Assembly (NCBI RefSeq): GCF_900129765.1
Contig: NZ_FQWU01000002.1
Span: forward strand, 1,178,001 to 1,242,000
DNA length: 64,000 bases
Origin: Massilia sp. CF038
GTDB taxonomy: Bacteria > Pseudomonadota > Gammaproteobacteria > Burkholderiales > Burkholderiaceae_D
Reading direction: 5' to 3'
In this document: in pieces, positions 43,462-52,291 of the stretch
Layout of the letters: every line of letters begins with the position of its first letter
Position numbering within the stretch: position 1 is the first letter of the stretch
Notes under the pieces: model-generated
What the model was told of the DNA's origin: nothing
Databases searched by the model: none
The model's input: the letters and a program-made list of their open reading frames with translations, nothing else
Program-made: the position numbers and the translations under genes

Positions 43462-43923
43462 TCAGGCGCTGCGGCGCCTGATCCACGCATCGAGGGACAA
43501 TTTTCCCGGTCCAAACGCCACCAGCACCAGCAGCAGGATGCCCCAGTAGCGGTGATCATTGATCGCGGCCGGGCAGTCAAAGGTGAACAGCTGCGGGTAC
43601 GAAATCACCGCCATCAGATTGACCACAAACAGGCCCAGCGCAGCCGGTCGCGACAGCAAGCCCACAAACAGAAACACCGGCAACGCCAACTCGCCCATGG
43701 CGCCCATGACAGCGGCCACTTCGGGCGACAGCAAGGGCGTCTTGTACTCGTCGGTAAACAGGGCGACTGTGCTGTCCCAGTCGGCAATCTTGATCAGGCC
43801 GGAATTGAAGAACACCCAGCCTACGTAAAGCCGGATCGCCAGGTTCAGTAGCGAGCCGCCCCAGGCGGTGATCAGTTCATCGTAGCGATAGGTCGTGCGG
43901 ATTGCGCCCAGAATGGCATTCAT
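43462..43923 (-). CDS. bufD: DoxX family membrane protein of a bufferin-type operon
   Basis: A 153-residue protein with four hydrophobic helices. Seen: [21 protein letters not shown], the DoxX N-terminal helix, [32 protein letters not shown], and [23 protein letters not shown]. In bufferin operons a DoxX protein (BufD) accompanies the RiPP enzymes. The ATG overlaps the stop of the upstream gene (ATGA), which indicates translational coupling. The exact role of DoxX in the pathway is unknown. Confidence 0.85.
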   Translation of the reverse strand: MNAILGAIRTTYRYDELITAWGGSLLNLAIRLYVGWVFFNSGLIKIADWDSTVALFTDEYKTPLLSPEVAAVMGAMGELALPVFLFVGLLSRPAALGLFVVNLMAVISYPQLFTFDCPAAINDHRYWGILLLVLVAFGPGKLSLDAWIRRRSA

Positions 43924-45641
43924 GATGACTCCGTTGTGAATTGTTGTTGTGCTTGTTTGGGGTAATCGTTTGGTGCAGTCAGCAGGCCGAGAGCGACCCA
44001 GTCGCGCAGCCAGGCGCTGACATCGATCTGCTCGTCAATCTCGAATGCCGCGTCCAGCGCCGCGCCCATCGGATCGCCCTGCCCAAGGCGGACCAGGGCC
44101 GTAAAGTGCGCCGCGGTCAGGGGATGCACGATGCTCTTCCAGTGCGGCCGTGCCAATACGGCATGGCTGGCCAGCGCCAGCTCCTGCGGGAAGCCGGCGT
44201 CGCTGCCTTGATGTGCCTGCCACAGCGCGACCACGTTCCAGGGCGAGGCAAACAGCGTCGCTGCGGGATGCAGGGCAAAGTGCGCAGCCTCGAACTGTTC
44301 GGGTGACAAGCCGGCCAGGCTTTGCGCGTCCAGTGCCGCTGCCTCAGGCGCGTAATGGGTGCGGTGCAGGGCCCACTCCAGGCGTGCCATGTCGGGCAGA
44401 TAGGGCAGCTCGGCGACGTGTTCGAAACCAGTCAGAAAGGCGGCGAAATGGGCGCCAAAGCGGTTCAGATCGGGGCTGTCCGACGGATGGGCCTTGCCGA
44501 AAGCGCGCGCCAGGGCGCTGAAAAACTCGGAACCCACCAGTTGGACGATCACAGGGAAGGCTGCGCCCAGAACTTTGCCCCAGGTGCCGCTCAGGTTGCC
44601 GCGGTAAAGCGCGATGCGCTCGGCCCCGGCAGGACCGCTGTCGCGCAGCTGGGCCAGCAGGGCCGCTTCATTGGTGGCGTTGAATAGCGCATCGGAAAAC
44701 TGCGCCTGCAGCGTGGCCAGCACATTGCTGCTGGCGCCAGCGCATTCCAGTGACGGCGGCGCGGATACCAGGGTGATGGGCGGCAGCGCCTCGCGGGCAA
44801 TTGCCGCGGCCTTGTGCGCCTCGCCAAGCAAAACCGCAAGCGCGGGGATGTCGGTATCCCATTCGATCAGCGTCGGACGCGGGCCGCAGCGTGCCAGCGC
44901 GGCACGATACAAATCCCATACCTGCTCGTCCACCGGGGCGCCATGGTGGTCGATGACCGCGGTCGGGGTCACCAGGTGTCCGGCCAGATGCATCTCGCCC
45001 ACGCTGGCAGGATCGAGCGCGGCCAGAGCCGCCAGCGCGTCTTCGCCGTGATTGCATTGATTGACGTACAGGTTGTTCACGTCGAGCAGCAGGCCACAGC
45101 CCGTGCGCTTGGCCAGCGCCGCCAGAAATTGCGCCTCGCTCATCGCATCGGCGCGAAAACGCACATAGGTGGAGACGTTTTCCAGCAGGATGGTGCGACC
45201 GAAGGCTTCCTGCACCTGCTCCACCCGTTCGCACAGCAGCGCCAGCGCTTCTTCGGTCAGCGCCAGCGGCAGCAGATCATTGAGTTGCCGGTCGTGTACC
45301 GCGCCCCAGCACAGGTGCTCGGACACCAGCATGGGTTCGACCTGGCGCACCAGGCTTGCCACACGTTGCAGATGGGATTGTGAAAAGCCGCGCGCCGAGC
45401 CCAGGCCAAGGCCCACGCCGTGCAGGCTGATGGCATAGTCGCGCCGCAGCTGTTGCAGCACGTGCCAGTCCCAGCCGGACTGGTCCAGAAAATTTTCAGT
45501 ATGAACTTCGAGCCAGTCGACCTGGGGACGCTGGTCGAGAAACTGGCGGTAGTGCGGTGCCCGCAAGCCCACCCCGATCAAGGGAAGTGAGCCGGGGCGG
45601 ACGGCGACCGAGGCAGACACGATGCCGTCCGCGCAGCGCAA
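43920..45641 (-). CDS. bufB: Fused RiPP-modifying enzyme: MNIO (DUF692, BufB) + DUF2063 partner (BufC)
   Basis: About 573 residues in one frame. Residues about 18-290 are an MNIO (DUF692) TIM barrel with likely iron ligands in SLHGVG (His74), SEHLCW (Glu108, His109), LLENVS (Glu154), LLLDVNN (Asp187), GEMHLAGH (His218), DHHGAP and IEWDTD (Glu260). Residues about 300-573 are a DUF2063 module ([35 protein letters not shown]). MNIOs such as MbnB and BufB turn precursor Cys into oxazolone- or thiooxazole-type groups, with DUF2063-type proteins presenting the peptide; the two are usually separate. The start is uncertain: TTG at 45641, right after the precursor stop, or GTG at 45620. Confidence 0.88.
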   Translation of the reverse strand: MRCADGIVSASVAVRPGSLPLIGVGLRAPHYRQFLDQRPQVDWLEVHTENFLDQSGWDWHVLQQLRRDYAISLHGVGLGLGSARGFSQSHLQRVASLVRQVEPMLVSEHLCWGAVHDRQLNDLLPLALTEEALALLCERVEQVQEAFGRTILLENVSTYVRFRADAMSEAQFLAALAKRTGCGLLLDVNNLYVNQCNHGEDALAALAALDPASVGEMHLAGHLVTPTAVIDHHGAPVDEQVWDLYRAALARCGPRPTLIEWDTDIPALAVLLGEAHKAAAIAREALPPITLVSAPPSLECAGASSNVLATLQAQFSDALFNATNEAALLAQLRDSGPAGAERIALYRGNLSGTWGKVLGAAFPVIVQLVGSEFFSALARAFGKAHPSDSPDLNRFGAHFAAFLTGFEHVAELPYLPDMARLEWALHRTHYAPEAAALDAQSLAGLSPEQFEAAHFALHPAATLFASPWNVVALWQAHQGSDAGFPQELALASHAVLARPHWKSIVHPLTAAHFTALVRLGQGDPMGAALDAAFEIDEQIDVSAWLRDWVALGLLTAPNDYPKQAQQQFTTESS

Positions 45642-45911
45642 TTACTTGGCTGCAGTCAGCTTGCCGCCGGCCTTTTCGCACGTGCCTTTGGCCACGTATT
45701 TCCATTCGTTTGCATCTTTGTCGACCTTGCCCTGGCCAGCGCAGGAATGCGAACCAGTTGCGGTAGCGCAATCATTCTGACCGGCTTTGGCAATGCCGTA
45801 GCACTTTTCTTTTTCTGCCTTGGCAGGTGCGTCGGCCGCGTAAGCAACGCCGGCGGTGACAACACACAGACCAGCCAGAGCGGCGGCGGTAATGGCTTGA
45901 CGTTTGTTCAT
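45642..45911 (-). CDS. bufA1: Bufferin-type precursor peptide (DUF2282)
   Basis: An 89-residue protein from the ATG at 45911 (GGAG 10 bases upstream). The signal peptide (residues 1-26, ...AGVAYA-AD) suggests Sec-dependent export. The mature part has four Cys at 37, 48, 57 and 78, in [22 protein letters not shown] and KGTCEKAGG, the DUF2282 pattern. In Caulobacter, BufA1-type peptides are modified by BufB/BufC and buffer copper in the periplasm; the same is inferred here. It leads an operon with the MNIO-DUF2063 fusion and DoxX. Confidence 0.9.
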   Translation of the reverse strand: MNKRQAITAAALAGLCVVTAGVAYAADAPAKAEKEKCYGIAKAGQNDCATATGSHSCAGQGKVDKDANEWKYVAKGTCEKAGGKLTAAK

Positions 45912-45984
45912 GTTATATATCTCCAAGTAGGTAGTAAAAAACGATGACTATCCGGCACCCACTGCCAGGTATTCTGATCTATTG

Positions 45985-46009
45985 TCGTCGGGTGCGTTCA
46001 AATCCTTAC
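45985..46009 (-). promoter_or_regulatory. Possible ECF-type promoter of the bufferin operon
   Basis: On the minus strand GTAAGG is followed after 13 bases by CGACGA. This resembles ECF sigma-factor promoters, and some bufferin operons are controlled by ECF factors. The spacing is short and no sigma gene lies in the window, so this is tentative. Confidence 0.25.
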
Positions 46010-46038
46010 AACTGATTTACGTTTGCTTGCAAAAGGGC

Positions 46039-46085
46039 AAAAAAAAAAAGCCCGGGCCTCCCTGGGGCGGAGAGGTGGCCGGGCT
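46039..46085 (-). terminator. Terminator of the YjfB gene
   Basis: On the minus strand an AGCCCGGCC / GGCCCGGGCT stem with a long loop is followed by eleven T. It separates yjfB from the bufferin operon. Confidence 0.85.
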
Positions 46086-46172
46086 GCGCATGCCAAATAT
46101 GGTGGTGGCGAGCGGCTAACGACAATAACGCGACAAGTCGCGTTTTGTTGACCTGCTCACCACAAATTTTGC

Positions 46173-46373
46173 TTAAGCGGTGGTATTGATCGTGTTGCCG
46201 AGGTTGGCAGGCAGATTTTGCACGGCTGGCGGCGACTGCACTGCGTTGATCAGCTGCGCGGCGGTCGATGCCTGGATCTGTTGCGCCTTTTTCAGCACAG
46301 CAACGCCAACTTCCTGCTTGTTCCCCGTTTCCGCGATGCTGGTAGCGAGTTTTGCGATTGAACTGACATCCAT
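46173..46373 (-). CDS. YjfB family putative motility protein
   Basis: A 66-residue protein: MDVSSIAKLATSIAETGNKQEVGVAVLKKAQQIQASTAAQLI and a Pro/Asn-rich tail. This matches the YjfB family, often found with flagellar genes. Probably soluble and helical; function unknown. GAGG lies 7 bases before the ATG. It starts 20 bases after mobB on the same strand. Confidence 0.85.
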   Translation of the reverse strand: MDVSSIAKLATSIAETGNKQEVGVAVLKKAQQIQASTAAQLINAVQSPPAVQNLPANLGNTINTTA

Positions 46374-46393
46374 GACGACCTCCGAGTTAACAG

Positions 46394-46945
46394 CTATCCC
46401 TGATTAACGGCAGCCTGGACGTGAACTTGAGGACTTTTTTCAAGAATCTGCAATTGCAACCAGGCAAGAACTTGCGCAGGCGAGTTCAAGTCCAGCCACA
46501 CCAGGGTGGGCGGCGCATCGTCCGGGCACGCCACGTCGGCGGCCACGGCAACAATATGGCCGTCTTGTGGGTACAGGGGCGCATGCCCCAGGGACGGCCG
46601 AAATACTTCCAGCTTGGGCAGCGCTTCCCACTTGTACCCTTCCACCAGGGTCAGATCGGCCGGGCTCAGGCGCGCGAGCTGTTCGGCCAGGCCAGGTTCG
46701 GGCGCCCCCCGCAGTTCGCGCACAATGGCGCTGCGAAACGGCGAGGCCAGCAAGACTTCCGCCGCGCCGGCATGGCGCAGGCGCGCGCTATCCTTGTGCG
46801 CCGGCTCAAGCAGCACGTCATGGTGGCTGTGTTTGACGATATTGACGCGCAAACCGCTGGCGGCAAGCTGCGCGACCAGGTATTCCAGCAGCGTGGTCTT
46901 GCCGCTGCCGGACCAGCCGACCACGCCGAGCACCTTGTTCATCAT
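46394..46945 (-). CDS. mobB: Molybdopterin-guanine dinucleotide biosynthesis adaptor MobB
   Basis: A 183-residue P-loop GTP-binding protein. Seen: [22 protein letters not shown] at the N-terminus (Walker A), [29 protein letters not shown] and [20 protein letters not shown]. MobB assists MobA in attaching GMP to molybdopterin. No other Mo-cofactor gene is nearby. The gene lies 8 bases before the end of gspB on the same strand. Confidence 0.93.
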   Translation of the reverse strand: MMNKVLGVVGWSGSGKTTLLEYLVAQLAASGLRVNIVKHSHHDVLLEPAHKDSARLRHAGAAEVLLASPFRSAIVRELRGAPEPGLAEQLARLSPADLTLVEGYKWEALPKLEVFRPSLGHAPLYPQDGHIVAVAADVACPDDAPPTLVWLDLNSPAQVLAWLQLQILEKSPQVHVQAAVNQG

Positions 46946-46953
46946 GCGCTGGC

Positions 46954-47733
46954 CTAGTAAGGAACGCGGTAGCGGGTGCCGCGGTGATTCATCACGGCCG
47001 CGCGCGGCAGCAATTTTTCCAGGATCAGGCCGGGCGCGACCTCTTCGCCTTCGTGGCGCAAGACCTTGTCGATCAGGAGCAGCCGATCAGCGGGATTTTT
47101 GGAATACATGTAACCGCCAAAAGCCACTTGCGGCAAGCCTTGTGCCACCGCCGGTGGCAATTCGCGCATCGTGGGCAGGCTTTCTTCGGGCGCCACCGGG
47201 TCCGGTTCTGGCGCCGGTTTTGGCACGGGCGCCGGCTTCGGTACTGCCGCCACCGCTTGCTGCACTGGCGCCGGCCGCGGCGCCAGTGCCGGCGGGGCCG
47301 GCGGCAAGGCAGACTTGGGCGCAAGCGCCGGCGTGGCCGGCGCCAGCGCGGACTTCGGCGCCAGCGCGGGGCTGGCCGATCGCGCCCCCGGCGCGGCCAT
47401 CGGTGCCGGCATCGGCGCACTTGGCACAAGGGGCGCCATGTCCGGCTCCGGCAGGGGCTGCGCCGCCGGTACCGGGTTCACTGGCGCCGGCGCGGGCATG
47501 GCTGCCTGGGCCAGCACCGGTGCTGCTGGCGGCGGCGCAGACTGGCGCCACCACAGAAAAGCGGCCAGGCCGGCCAGGACGGCGGCACCGCCCAGCACCA
47601 CAGGCAGCGGCACGCCGGCACCGCGCCCGCTGTCCTGCGGCGTGCTGTGGAGGGACAGATCGTGAATGGTGGGCGCGTTGCCGAGCTGGCGTTCGGACTG
47701 GGCCTTCTTGAGGGCTTCGAGGATATAGGACAT
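46954..47733 (-). CDS. gspB: General secretion pathway protein GspB
   Basis: A 259-residue protein from the ATG at 47733: [18 protein letters not shown], the GspB/ExeB N-terminal signature. A membrane helix ([18 protein letters not shown]) is followed by a long Ala/Pro-rich periplasmic linker with repeats such as [11 protein letters not shown], and then a C-terminal domain ([37 protein letters not shown]). GspB with GspA helps the GspD secretin assemble across peptidoglycan. It starts 4 bases after gspA. The other T2SS genes are outside the window. Confidence 0.9.
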   Translation of the reverse strand: MSYILEALKKAQSERQLGNAPTIHDLSLHSTPQDSGRGAGVPLPVVLGGAAVLAGLAAFLWWRQSAPPPAAPVLAQAAMPAPAPVNPVPAAQPLPEPDMAPLVPSAPMPAPMAAPGARSASPALAPKSALAPATPALAPKSALPPAPPALAPRPAPVQQAVAAVPKPAPVPKPAPEPDPVAPEESLPTMRELPPAVAQGLPQVAFGGYMYSKNPADRLLLIDKVLRHEGEEVAPGLILEKLLPRAAVMNHRGTRYRVPY

Positions 47734-47737
47734 CGTA

Positions 47738-49336
47738 TTATTTGACGTTGGCGGCGGCCAGCAAGTGTGGTTCAGGGACCCCGTTGAGCTGATTGAGGCG
47801 CATGTAAGTGCGGGGACCGGCGACACCGTCGGCCTTCATGTTTTGCTGGATCTGGAAGCGGCGCAGCAGTTCCAGCGTGTCGGCGCCAAGCGGCTGGCCA
47901 GCGGCCGGCGCGGCTTCCCCGCCCAGGCGCGCCAGGCTGGCCGCGATCCAGTCGACGTCGGGGCCCTGCTCGCCACCGGCCACCTGATCGCGGTAGGTGC
48001 GCGGCATTTTCCACAAGGTGGTGAAGGCGCCGTCAAAGCGCAGCGCCAGCGTGGCCACGCTCAGTTTCTGCTTGCGTCCGTCAAAGCTCAGCGTCACCTC
48101 GTCTTCATCCATGGCTATCAGCATGGCGTAACTGACGTTGGCGCCATCGCGCAGGGTCAGTACGGCCGGCCGGTCCAGCTGGCGCAAATCGTACAGGCCA
48201 CCTTTGCTCTGATGGCAGCGCAGATTGACCTTCATGGCGGACTGGCAGATTTCGCCGGGCGGCACCGTCACATGCCACAAGGCCGCCAGCTCGCGCAGGG
48301 CGCGCTGTTCGTCGGCGTGCGCCAGCGGTACCAGGCTGACCACCGCCGCCACCGGCGCTGTGGCGGGCGGCGCTGCGGCGGCAGCGGCAGCGGCCACGGT
48401 GGGCGCTTTCCTGGCCGGCATCAGCTGCCATGCCGCGGCCGCGCTGACAGCGACAGCGGCCGCTACGCCGGCGGCCAGCACCGGCCAGCGCTTGCGCAAA
48501 CTGGGGCCCTTGGCCTGAATCGAAAACACTTCGCCGGCGGCGCGCCGCAAAATGGCACGCGTGACTTCGTGGCTGTTTTCCACGTACGCGCCCAGCAGCG
48601 CGCGGTCGCACAGCAGGTTGATCCTGCGTGGAACCCCGTAAGTAATCTGATGAATACGCGGTAGCACCGCGCGCTTGAATGGCGACGGGCCGGTGGCGCC
48701 GGCCACCGCCATCCGGTGCGCGATGTAGCTGGCCGTTTCCTGCTCGCTCAAGGAACCAAGGTGGTAGCGCGCGATGACGCGCTGTGCCAGTTGCTCCAGT
48801 TCGGGCCGGGCCAGCATGGTGCGCAGCTCGGGCTGTCCGATCAGAATAATCTGCAGCAGCTTGCGCTCGTTGGTTTCCAGATTGGTCAGCAGGCGCAGTT
48901 GTTCGAGCACGTCGGCCGACAGGTTTTGCGCTTCGTCGATGATCAGCACATTGTTCTTGCCGCGCGCATGGCTGGCCAGCAGGTCGGTGTTGATGGCGTC
49001 GACATAGCTTTTTACGCTCACCGGGCCCGGTCCGGGCGGCAGCAGCGCAATGCGGAATTCGTCGCAGATCGACAGCAGCAGTTCTTCCACCGACAGCTTG
49101 GGGTTGAAGATGTAAGCGAGGCGGGTATTCGATGGAATCTGTTCGATGAAGCAGCGGCATACGGTCGTTTTGCCAGCGCCGATCTCACCGGTCAGCAGCA
49201 CGAAGCCGCCGCCGCTGCCCACGCCGTACAGCAAATGCGCCAGCGCCTCGCGATGGCGTTCGCTCATGAACAGGTAGCGCGGATCGGGGGCGATCGAAAA
49301 CGGTGATTGCTTCAGACTGAAGAAATGGGTGTACAT
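47738..49336 (-). CDS. gspA: General secretion pathway ATPase GspA (ExeA-like)
   Basis: A 532-residue protein from the ATG at 49336. An N-terminal AAA ATPase (residues about 1-270) has Walker A GEIGAGKTT, Walker B VLIIDEAQN and the start MYTHFFSLKQSPFSIAPDPRYLF typical of ExeA. A membrane helix (WPVLAAGVAAAVAVSAAAAW) follows. The periplasmic part ends in a peptidoglycan-binding repeat (GADTLELLRRFQIQQNMKADGVAGPRT). It couples ATP hydrolysis to peptidoglycan remodelling for secretin insertion (known for ExeAB). Paired with gspB. Confidence 0.93.
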   Translation of the reverse strand: MYTHFFSLKQSPFSIAPDPRYLFMSERHREALAHLLYGVGSGGGFVLLTGEIGAGKTTVCRCFIEQIPSNTRLAYIFNPKLSVEELLLSICDEFRIALLPPGPGPVSVKSYVDAINTDLLASHARGKNNVLIIDEAQNLSADVLEQLRLLTNLETNERKLLQIILIGQPELRTMLARPELEQLAQRVIARYHLGSLSEQETASYIAHRMAVAGATGPSPFKRAVLPRIHQITYGVPRRINLLCDRALLGAYVENSHEVTRAILRRAAGEVFSIQAKGPSLRKRWPVLAAGVAAAVAVSAAAAWQLMPARKAPTVAAAAAAAAPPATAPVAAVVSLVPLAHADEQRALRELAALWHVTVPPGEICQSAMKVNLRCHQSKGGLYDLRQLDRPAVLTLRDGANVSYAMLIAMDEDEVTLSFDGRKQKLSVATLALRFDGAFTTLWKMPRTYRDQVAGGEQGPDVDWIAASLARLGGEAAPAAGQPLGADTLELLRRFQIQQNMKADGVAGPRTYMRLNQLNGVPEPHLLAAANVK

Positions 49337-49355
49337 GGATTCCCGGTAATGGCCT

Positions 49356-49871
49356 TTAGCGCAGGATCGGCAGCGGCTTGTATTTGGCGCAGTAGATTTT
49401 CGACTTGGTCTTGAAGTAGACGATGCGGCTGCCCGGCAGCGATTCACGCACCGGATAGGTGGAGGCGTCGGTCACCTTGTGGCGCACGCCGGCGCTGCCG
49501 CGGATGGCTTCTTCCAGCTTGTCGGGCGTGGCCTCGGTCACGGCGCCCAGAAATACCAGCTCGCTGGTATCGTCGCTCAGAATGATGTCGGTTACTTGCG
49601 CGCCCCACAGGTTGCCATCGGCCTTGTACCAGTAGGCGCCGCCTTCGTGCTTGTACGAGGGGCCAAAGGCGGTATTCAGATAAGACTGGAAGTACGCGTT
49701 GTCCAGATGGCTGCGGCACAGCAGTGCGCTGCCAATCACGGGGCCGAAGGTCGACGGGGCGGCGCTGCCGCTGCTGCACACGGCCAGCGTCAGCGCGCAG
49801 GCGTACCGGCGCAGCGCTGCCGCGCGTGGCGTGCGGCAGCCTGGCAAGTGGCCTGGTGGGCGCAGTCCCAT
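49356..49871 (-). CDS. Exported protein of unknown function
   Basis: A 171-residue protein with a Arg-rich start and a signal-like segment (YACALTLAVCSSGSAA). The mature part has FQSYLNTAFGPSYKHEGGAYWYKADGNLWGAQV and a later YPVRESLPGSRIVYFKTKSKIYCAKYK with two Cys. No family recognised. It lies 19 bases before gspA on the same strand, so it may be co-transcribed with gspAB. Confidence 0.65.
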   Translation of the reverse strand: MGLRPPGHLPGCRTPRAAALRRYACALTLAVCSSGSAAPSTFGPVIGSALLCRSHLDNAYFQSYLNTAFGPSYKHEGGAYWYKADGNLWGAQVTDIILSDDTSELVFLGAVTEATPDKLEEAIRGSAGVRHKVTDASTYPVRESLPGSRIVYFKTKSKIYCAKYKPLPILR

Positions 49872-49887
49872 CGGGATCAGGCGGCGC

Positions 49888-49998
49888 TTACTGGCGCGCG
49901 CGCTCTTCCTTTTTGACCTTCTTGGCTTCTTTCTTTTCCTTGGCCGATTTGGCCGGTTCTTTCTTGGTCTCTTTCTTACTGTCTTGCGCTTTACTCAT
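49888..49998 (-). CDS. Small lysine-rich protein of 36 residues
   Basis: An open frame too short for most gene finders: ATG at 49998, stop TAA at 49888-49890. The protein begins MSKAQDSKKETKKEPAKSAK and ends EARQ-like (KKEERARQ); about 15 of 36 residues are Lys and none is aromatic. AAGGAG lies 8 bases before the ATG, an ideal ribosome site, which strongly supports translation. It is probably disordered and could bind nucleic acid or polyphosphate. No homologue recognised. Confidence 0.72.
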   Translation of the reverse strand: MSKAQDSKKETKKEPAKSAKEKKEAKKVKKEERARQ

Positions 49999-50013
49999 AG
50001 TGACTCCTTCAGA

Positions 50014-50199
50014 CTATAACTTGGACATCCAGTTGCGGTTGGCCTCGATCTTGGCCTTGGCCGATGCCGGCAAGGCTTCAAAGCACCCCGGATGCTGCTT
50101 GAGCGCCAGCTCGCGAATTTCTTTTTGCATACCGTTAATGACAAAGACATACACGGTCGCGCCCTGCTCGTTCTTGCGCGTTCCCATATAGCGAATCAT
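50014..50199 (-). CDS. Small hypothetical protein
   Basis: A 61-residue protein from the ATG at 50199 (GGGGGAA upstream). MIRYMGTRKNEQGATVYVFV is followed by KEIRELALKQHPGCFEALP and a helical C-terminus. It may be a small alpha/beta domain; no family recognised. It lies 15 bases upstream of the Lys-rich small gene on the same strand. Confidence 0.6.
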   Translation of the reverse strand: MIRYMGTRKNEQGATVYVFVINGMQKEIRELALKQHPGCFEALPASAKAKIEANRNWMSKL

Positions 50200-50274
50200 G
50201 ATTCCCCCACTTGCTGCGCTCTGCACACATTATGACACTTTGCCGCAACAATTCACGAGCAAATGCACCAGACG

Positions 50275-50300
50275 AAAAAAAGCCCGCAATAGCGGGCTTT
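50275..50300 (-). terminator. Terminator, probably of the LysR gene
   Basis: On the minus strand an AGCCCGC / GCGGGCT stem with a 4-base loop is followed by seven T. It lies 160 bases after the LysR gene and before the next gene on that strand. The remainder of 50200-50459 shows nothing recognisable. Confidence 0.75.
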
Positions 50301-50459
50301 CGAGATGGACATGACTGCCCGAGAAACTTGTTGTTGTTGTTTCCAGCTGATCAGAATGTCCATCCTGCATGACAATCTGAAATCAATAAGTTCCAGCCAG
50401 AAATATAACATAGCGCAGCCGAGCCCGGCACGTTTTCCGCGCCTGGTGTCGGGAAAGCG

Positions 50460-51377
50460 TCACATCAGATCCAGCCAGGGATCGGTGTCGGGCGCGGGGA
50501 ATTGCGCGCTCATGAAGTCAACAAAGCTGCGCACCTTGTACGACATCAGGCGCCGGCTCGGATATACCAGGTTCACCGGCATCATGCCCAGGTGGTGGCC
50601 CTTGAGCAGCTGCACCAGGCGGCCACTGGAAAAATCGTCGTCCAGCGTGAACGACGAGCGCACCATGATGCCCATGCCCGCCAGGGCGGCGTGGCGCAGG
50701 ATGCTGCCATTGTTGGAGATCAGGCGCGAGACAATGGGAATGTCGCCCTTTTCGTTTCCCCAGCTTAAAGGCCAGCTGTGGCGTAGTTGCTCAAATGCAA
50801 AATTAAGGATCTTGTGATCCGATACCTCAAACGGCGTGGACGGCTCGCCATACTTGGCCAGATAGGCCGGTGAGGCGCACAGAACCAGGGTCGACATGCA
50901 CAGCCGGCGCGCAATCATGGTGGCGTCAAATTTTTGCAAGCCCAGCAGAATTCCGATGTCAAAGCCCTCTTCCACCAGATCGATGGGGTAGTCCGCCAGC
51001 GTCACGTCCAGCACCACGTCGGGCATGGCTTCAGCGTACTTGGGCAACAGGGCCGCCAGTTGTGACTGGCCAAAGCTGTGCTGGCAATAAATACGCAGCG
51101 TCCCGCTTGCCTTGCGCGCCGAGGACGAGGCCACGGCGTCGGCATCGTCAATGTCAGTCAATATCTGTTTGACACGTTCCAGGTACTGCAAACCGGTTTC
51201 GGTCAGCGACAACTTGCGCGTGGTGCGGTTTAACAGCCGCGTACCGAGGTGAGCCTCTAAATCCGCAACATTGCGCGTGACAACGGTATTGGACATGTCC
51301 ATTGCCTGGGCTGCACGGGCGAAACTACCGTGTTCCACCACCTTGGCAAACACTCTCATCGATTGAAGTCTATCCAT
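50460..51377 (-). CDS. LysR family transcriptional regulator
   Basis: A 305-residue protein. An N-terminal winged helix (MDRLQSMRVFAKVVEHGSFARAAQAMDMSNTVVTRNVADLEAHLGTRLLNRTTRKLSLT split over several turns) is followed by a LysR substrate-binding domain (LRIYCQHSFGQSQLAALLPKYAEAMPDV, VEEGFDIGIL). The Ser/Val at the usual DNA-contact positions follow the AaeR/YafC subgroup. It is divergent from two small exported proteins, which are its likely, but unproven, targets. Confidence 0.9.
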   Translation of the reverse strand: MDRLQSMRVFAKVVEHGSFARAAQAMDMSNTVVTRNVADLEAHLGTRLLNRTTRKLSLTETGLQYLERVKQILTDIDDADAVASSSARKASGTLRIYCQHSFGQSQLAALLPKYAEAMPDVVLDVTLADYPIDLVEEGFDIGILLGLQKFDATMIARRLCMSTLVLCASPAYLAKYGEPSTPFEVSDHKILNFAFEQLRHSWPLSWGNEKGDIPIVSRLISNNGSILRHAALAGMGIMVRSSFTLDDDFSSGRLVQLLKGHHLGMMPVNLVYPSRRLMSYKVRSFVDFMSAQFPAPDTDPWLDLM

Positions 51378-51535
51378 GTGGAAACTTATTATCCCGTTTT
51401 TGGCAATAGATCATTGCCAGTATTCCCCTTTTTTGCGGAAGGTGCAACGTATAGACTTCGTTTCATGGATGAGCAACAACGCTTATCAACGCCGCCCACC
51501 TGAAGCGACGCCAACCAACACCAAGGAGTTACACC

Positions 51536-51808
51536 ATGAAAGCATCGAAACTGTTCTTCGTTATCGCCGCGATCGCCTTCGGCGGTTCCGTCAGCGCCGC
51601 TGAAGTGCCGGCCGCCAACGCCACCGCAAGCTCGACCGCCGCCGCAGCAGCCCAGGTCGGCGTGGCAGCAAAAAGCCTGAGCGTGCCAGCTGTACTGGTC
51701 GCAAAGAACAACGGCCGCACCCGTGAAGAAGTGCGCGCTGAAGCAGTCGAAGCGGTCAAGCATCACCGCGCCACCGAAGCGAGCCAGTTTGACTGGATCA
51801 CCAAATAA
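51536..51808 (+). CDS. Small exported Ala-rich protein, paralogue 1
   Basis: A 90-residue protein with signal peptide (MKASKLFFVIAAIAFGGSVSA-AE). A low-complexity Ala/Val/Thr-rich centre is followed by a conserved tail: REEVRAEAVEAVKHHRATEASQ then FDWITK. The tail resembles the end of the DUF4148-type proteins only loosely. AAGGAG lies 9 bases before the ATG. The next gene is a clear paralogue. Function unknown. Confidence 0.8.
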   Translation: MKASKLFFVIAAIAFGGSVSAAEVPAANATASSTAAAAAQVGVAAKSLSVPAVLVAKNNGRTREEVRAEAVEAVKHHRATEASQFDWITK

Positions 51809-51849
51809 TTTGTTTTAACCGGCGTACGCGCCGGATCCTGGAGAAAATC

Positions 51850-52104
51850 ATGAATGCATCGAAACTGTTTGCCGCTGTTGCCACCCTCGCCTTCGCTGGC
51901 GCTGCCTTTGCCGGCGAAACCCCGGCCGCTGCTGCTGCCACCACCACCGCGGCCGCCCAAGTGACCGTCGCTGCCCAGGCCGCCACCGCCGCCGCCCCAG
52001 CGGACAAAGCTGGCCAGCGCGACAAGGTCAAGGCAGAAGCCGTCGAAGCGATGAACAACCGCCGCGCGACGGAAGCCAGCCAGTACGACTGGTTCATGAA
52101 GTAA
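51850..52104 (+). CDS. Small exported Ala-rich protein, paralogue 2
   Basis: An 84-residue protein with signal peptide (MNASKLFAAVATLAFAGAAFA-GE), a centre rich in Ala/Thr, and a tail RDKVKAEAVEAMNNRRATEASQ then YDWFMK that matches paralogue 1. GGAG lies 8 bases before the ATG. The two genes are 41 bases apart and probably form one transcript that ends at the terminator at 52124. Confidence 0.8.
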   Translation: MNASKLFAAVATLAFAGAAFAGETPAAAAATTTAAAQVTVAAQAATAAAPADKAGQRDKVKAEAVEAMNNRRATEASQYDWFMK

Positions 52105-52123
52105 TCTCCACGCCAGTTCCCGG

Positions 52124-52163
52124 CGCCCCCTCGGATGCGAGCAGCATCTGACGGGGCGTTTTT
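52124..52163 (+). terminator. Terminator after the paralogue pair
   Basis: A CGCCCC / GGGGCG stem with an inner GATGC / GCATC pair, then five T. Confidence 0.78.
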
Positions 52164-52291
52164 CCGTTTACGGCGCCTTTTTCACCGTTCAGGATGCGCT
52201 TTGGCCGTTTGGTCGCGCGCCGGCTGACGGCGCCACGGCGCTGGCATATTGTGCAGTCTCCGCATTCGTGCGCCACCAATTTCGAGACGCC

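Noticed and set aside
43920-45641. Possibility that the BufB-BufC fusion is only a sequencing artefact
   Set aside because: The frame continues without any compositional break, and the linker has normal codon use. It cannot be fully excluded without raw reads, so it is kept as a finding with this caveat.
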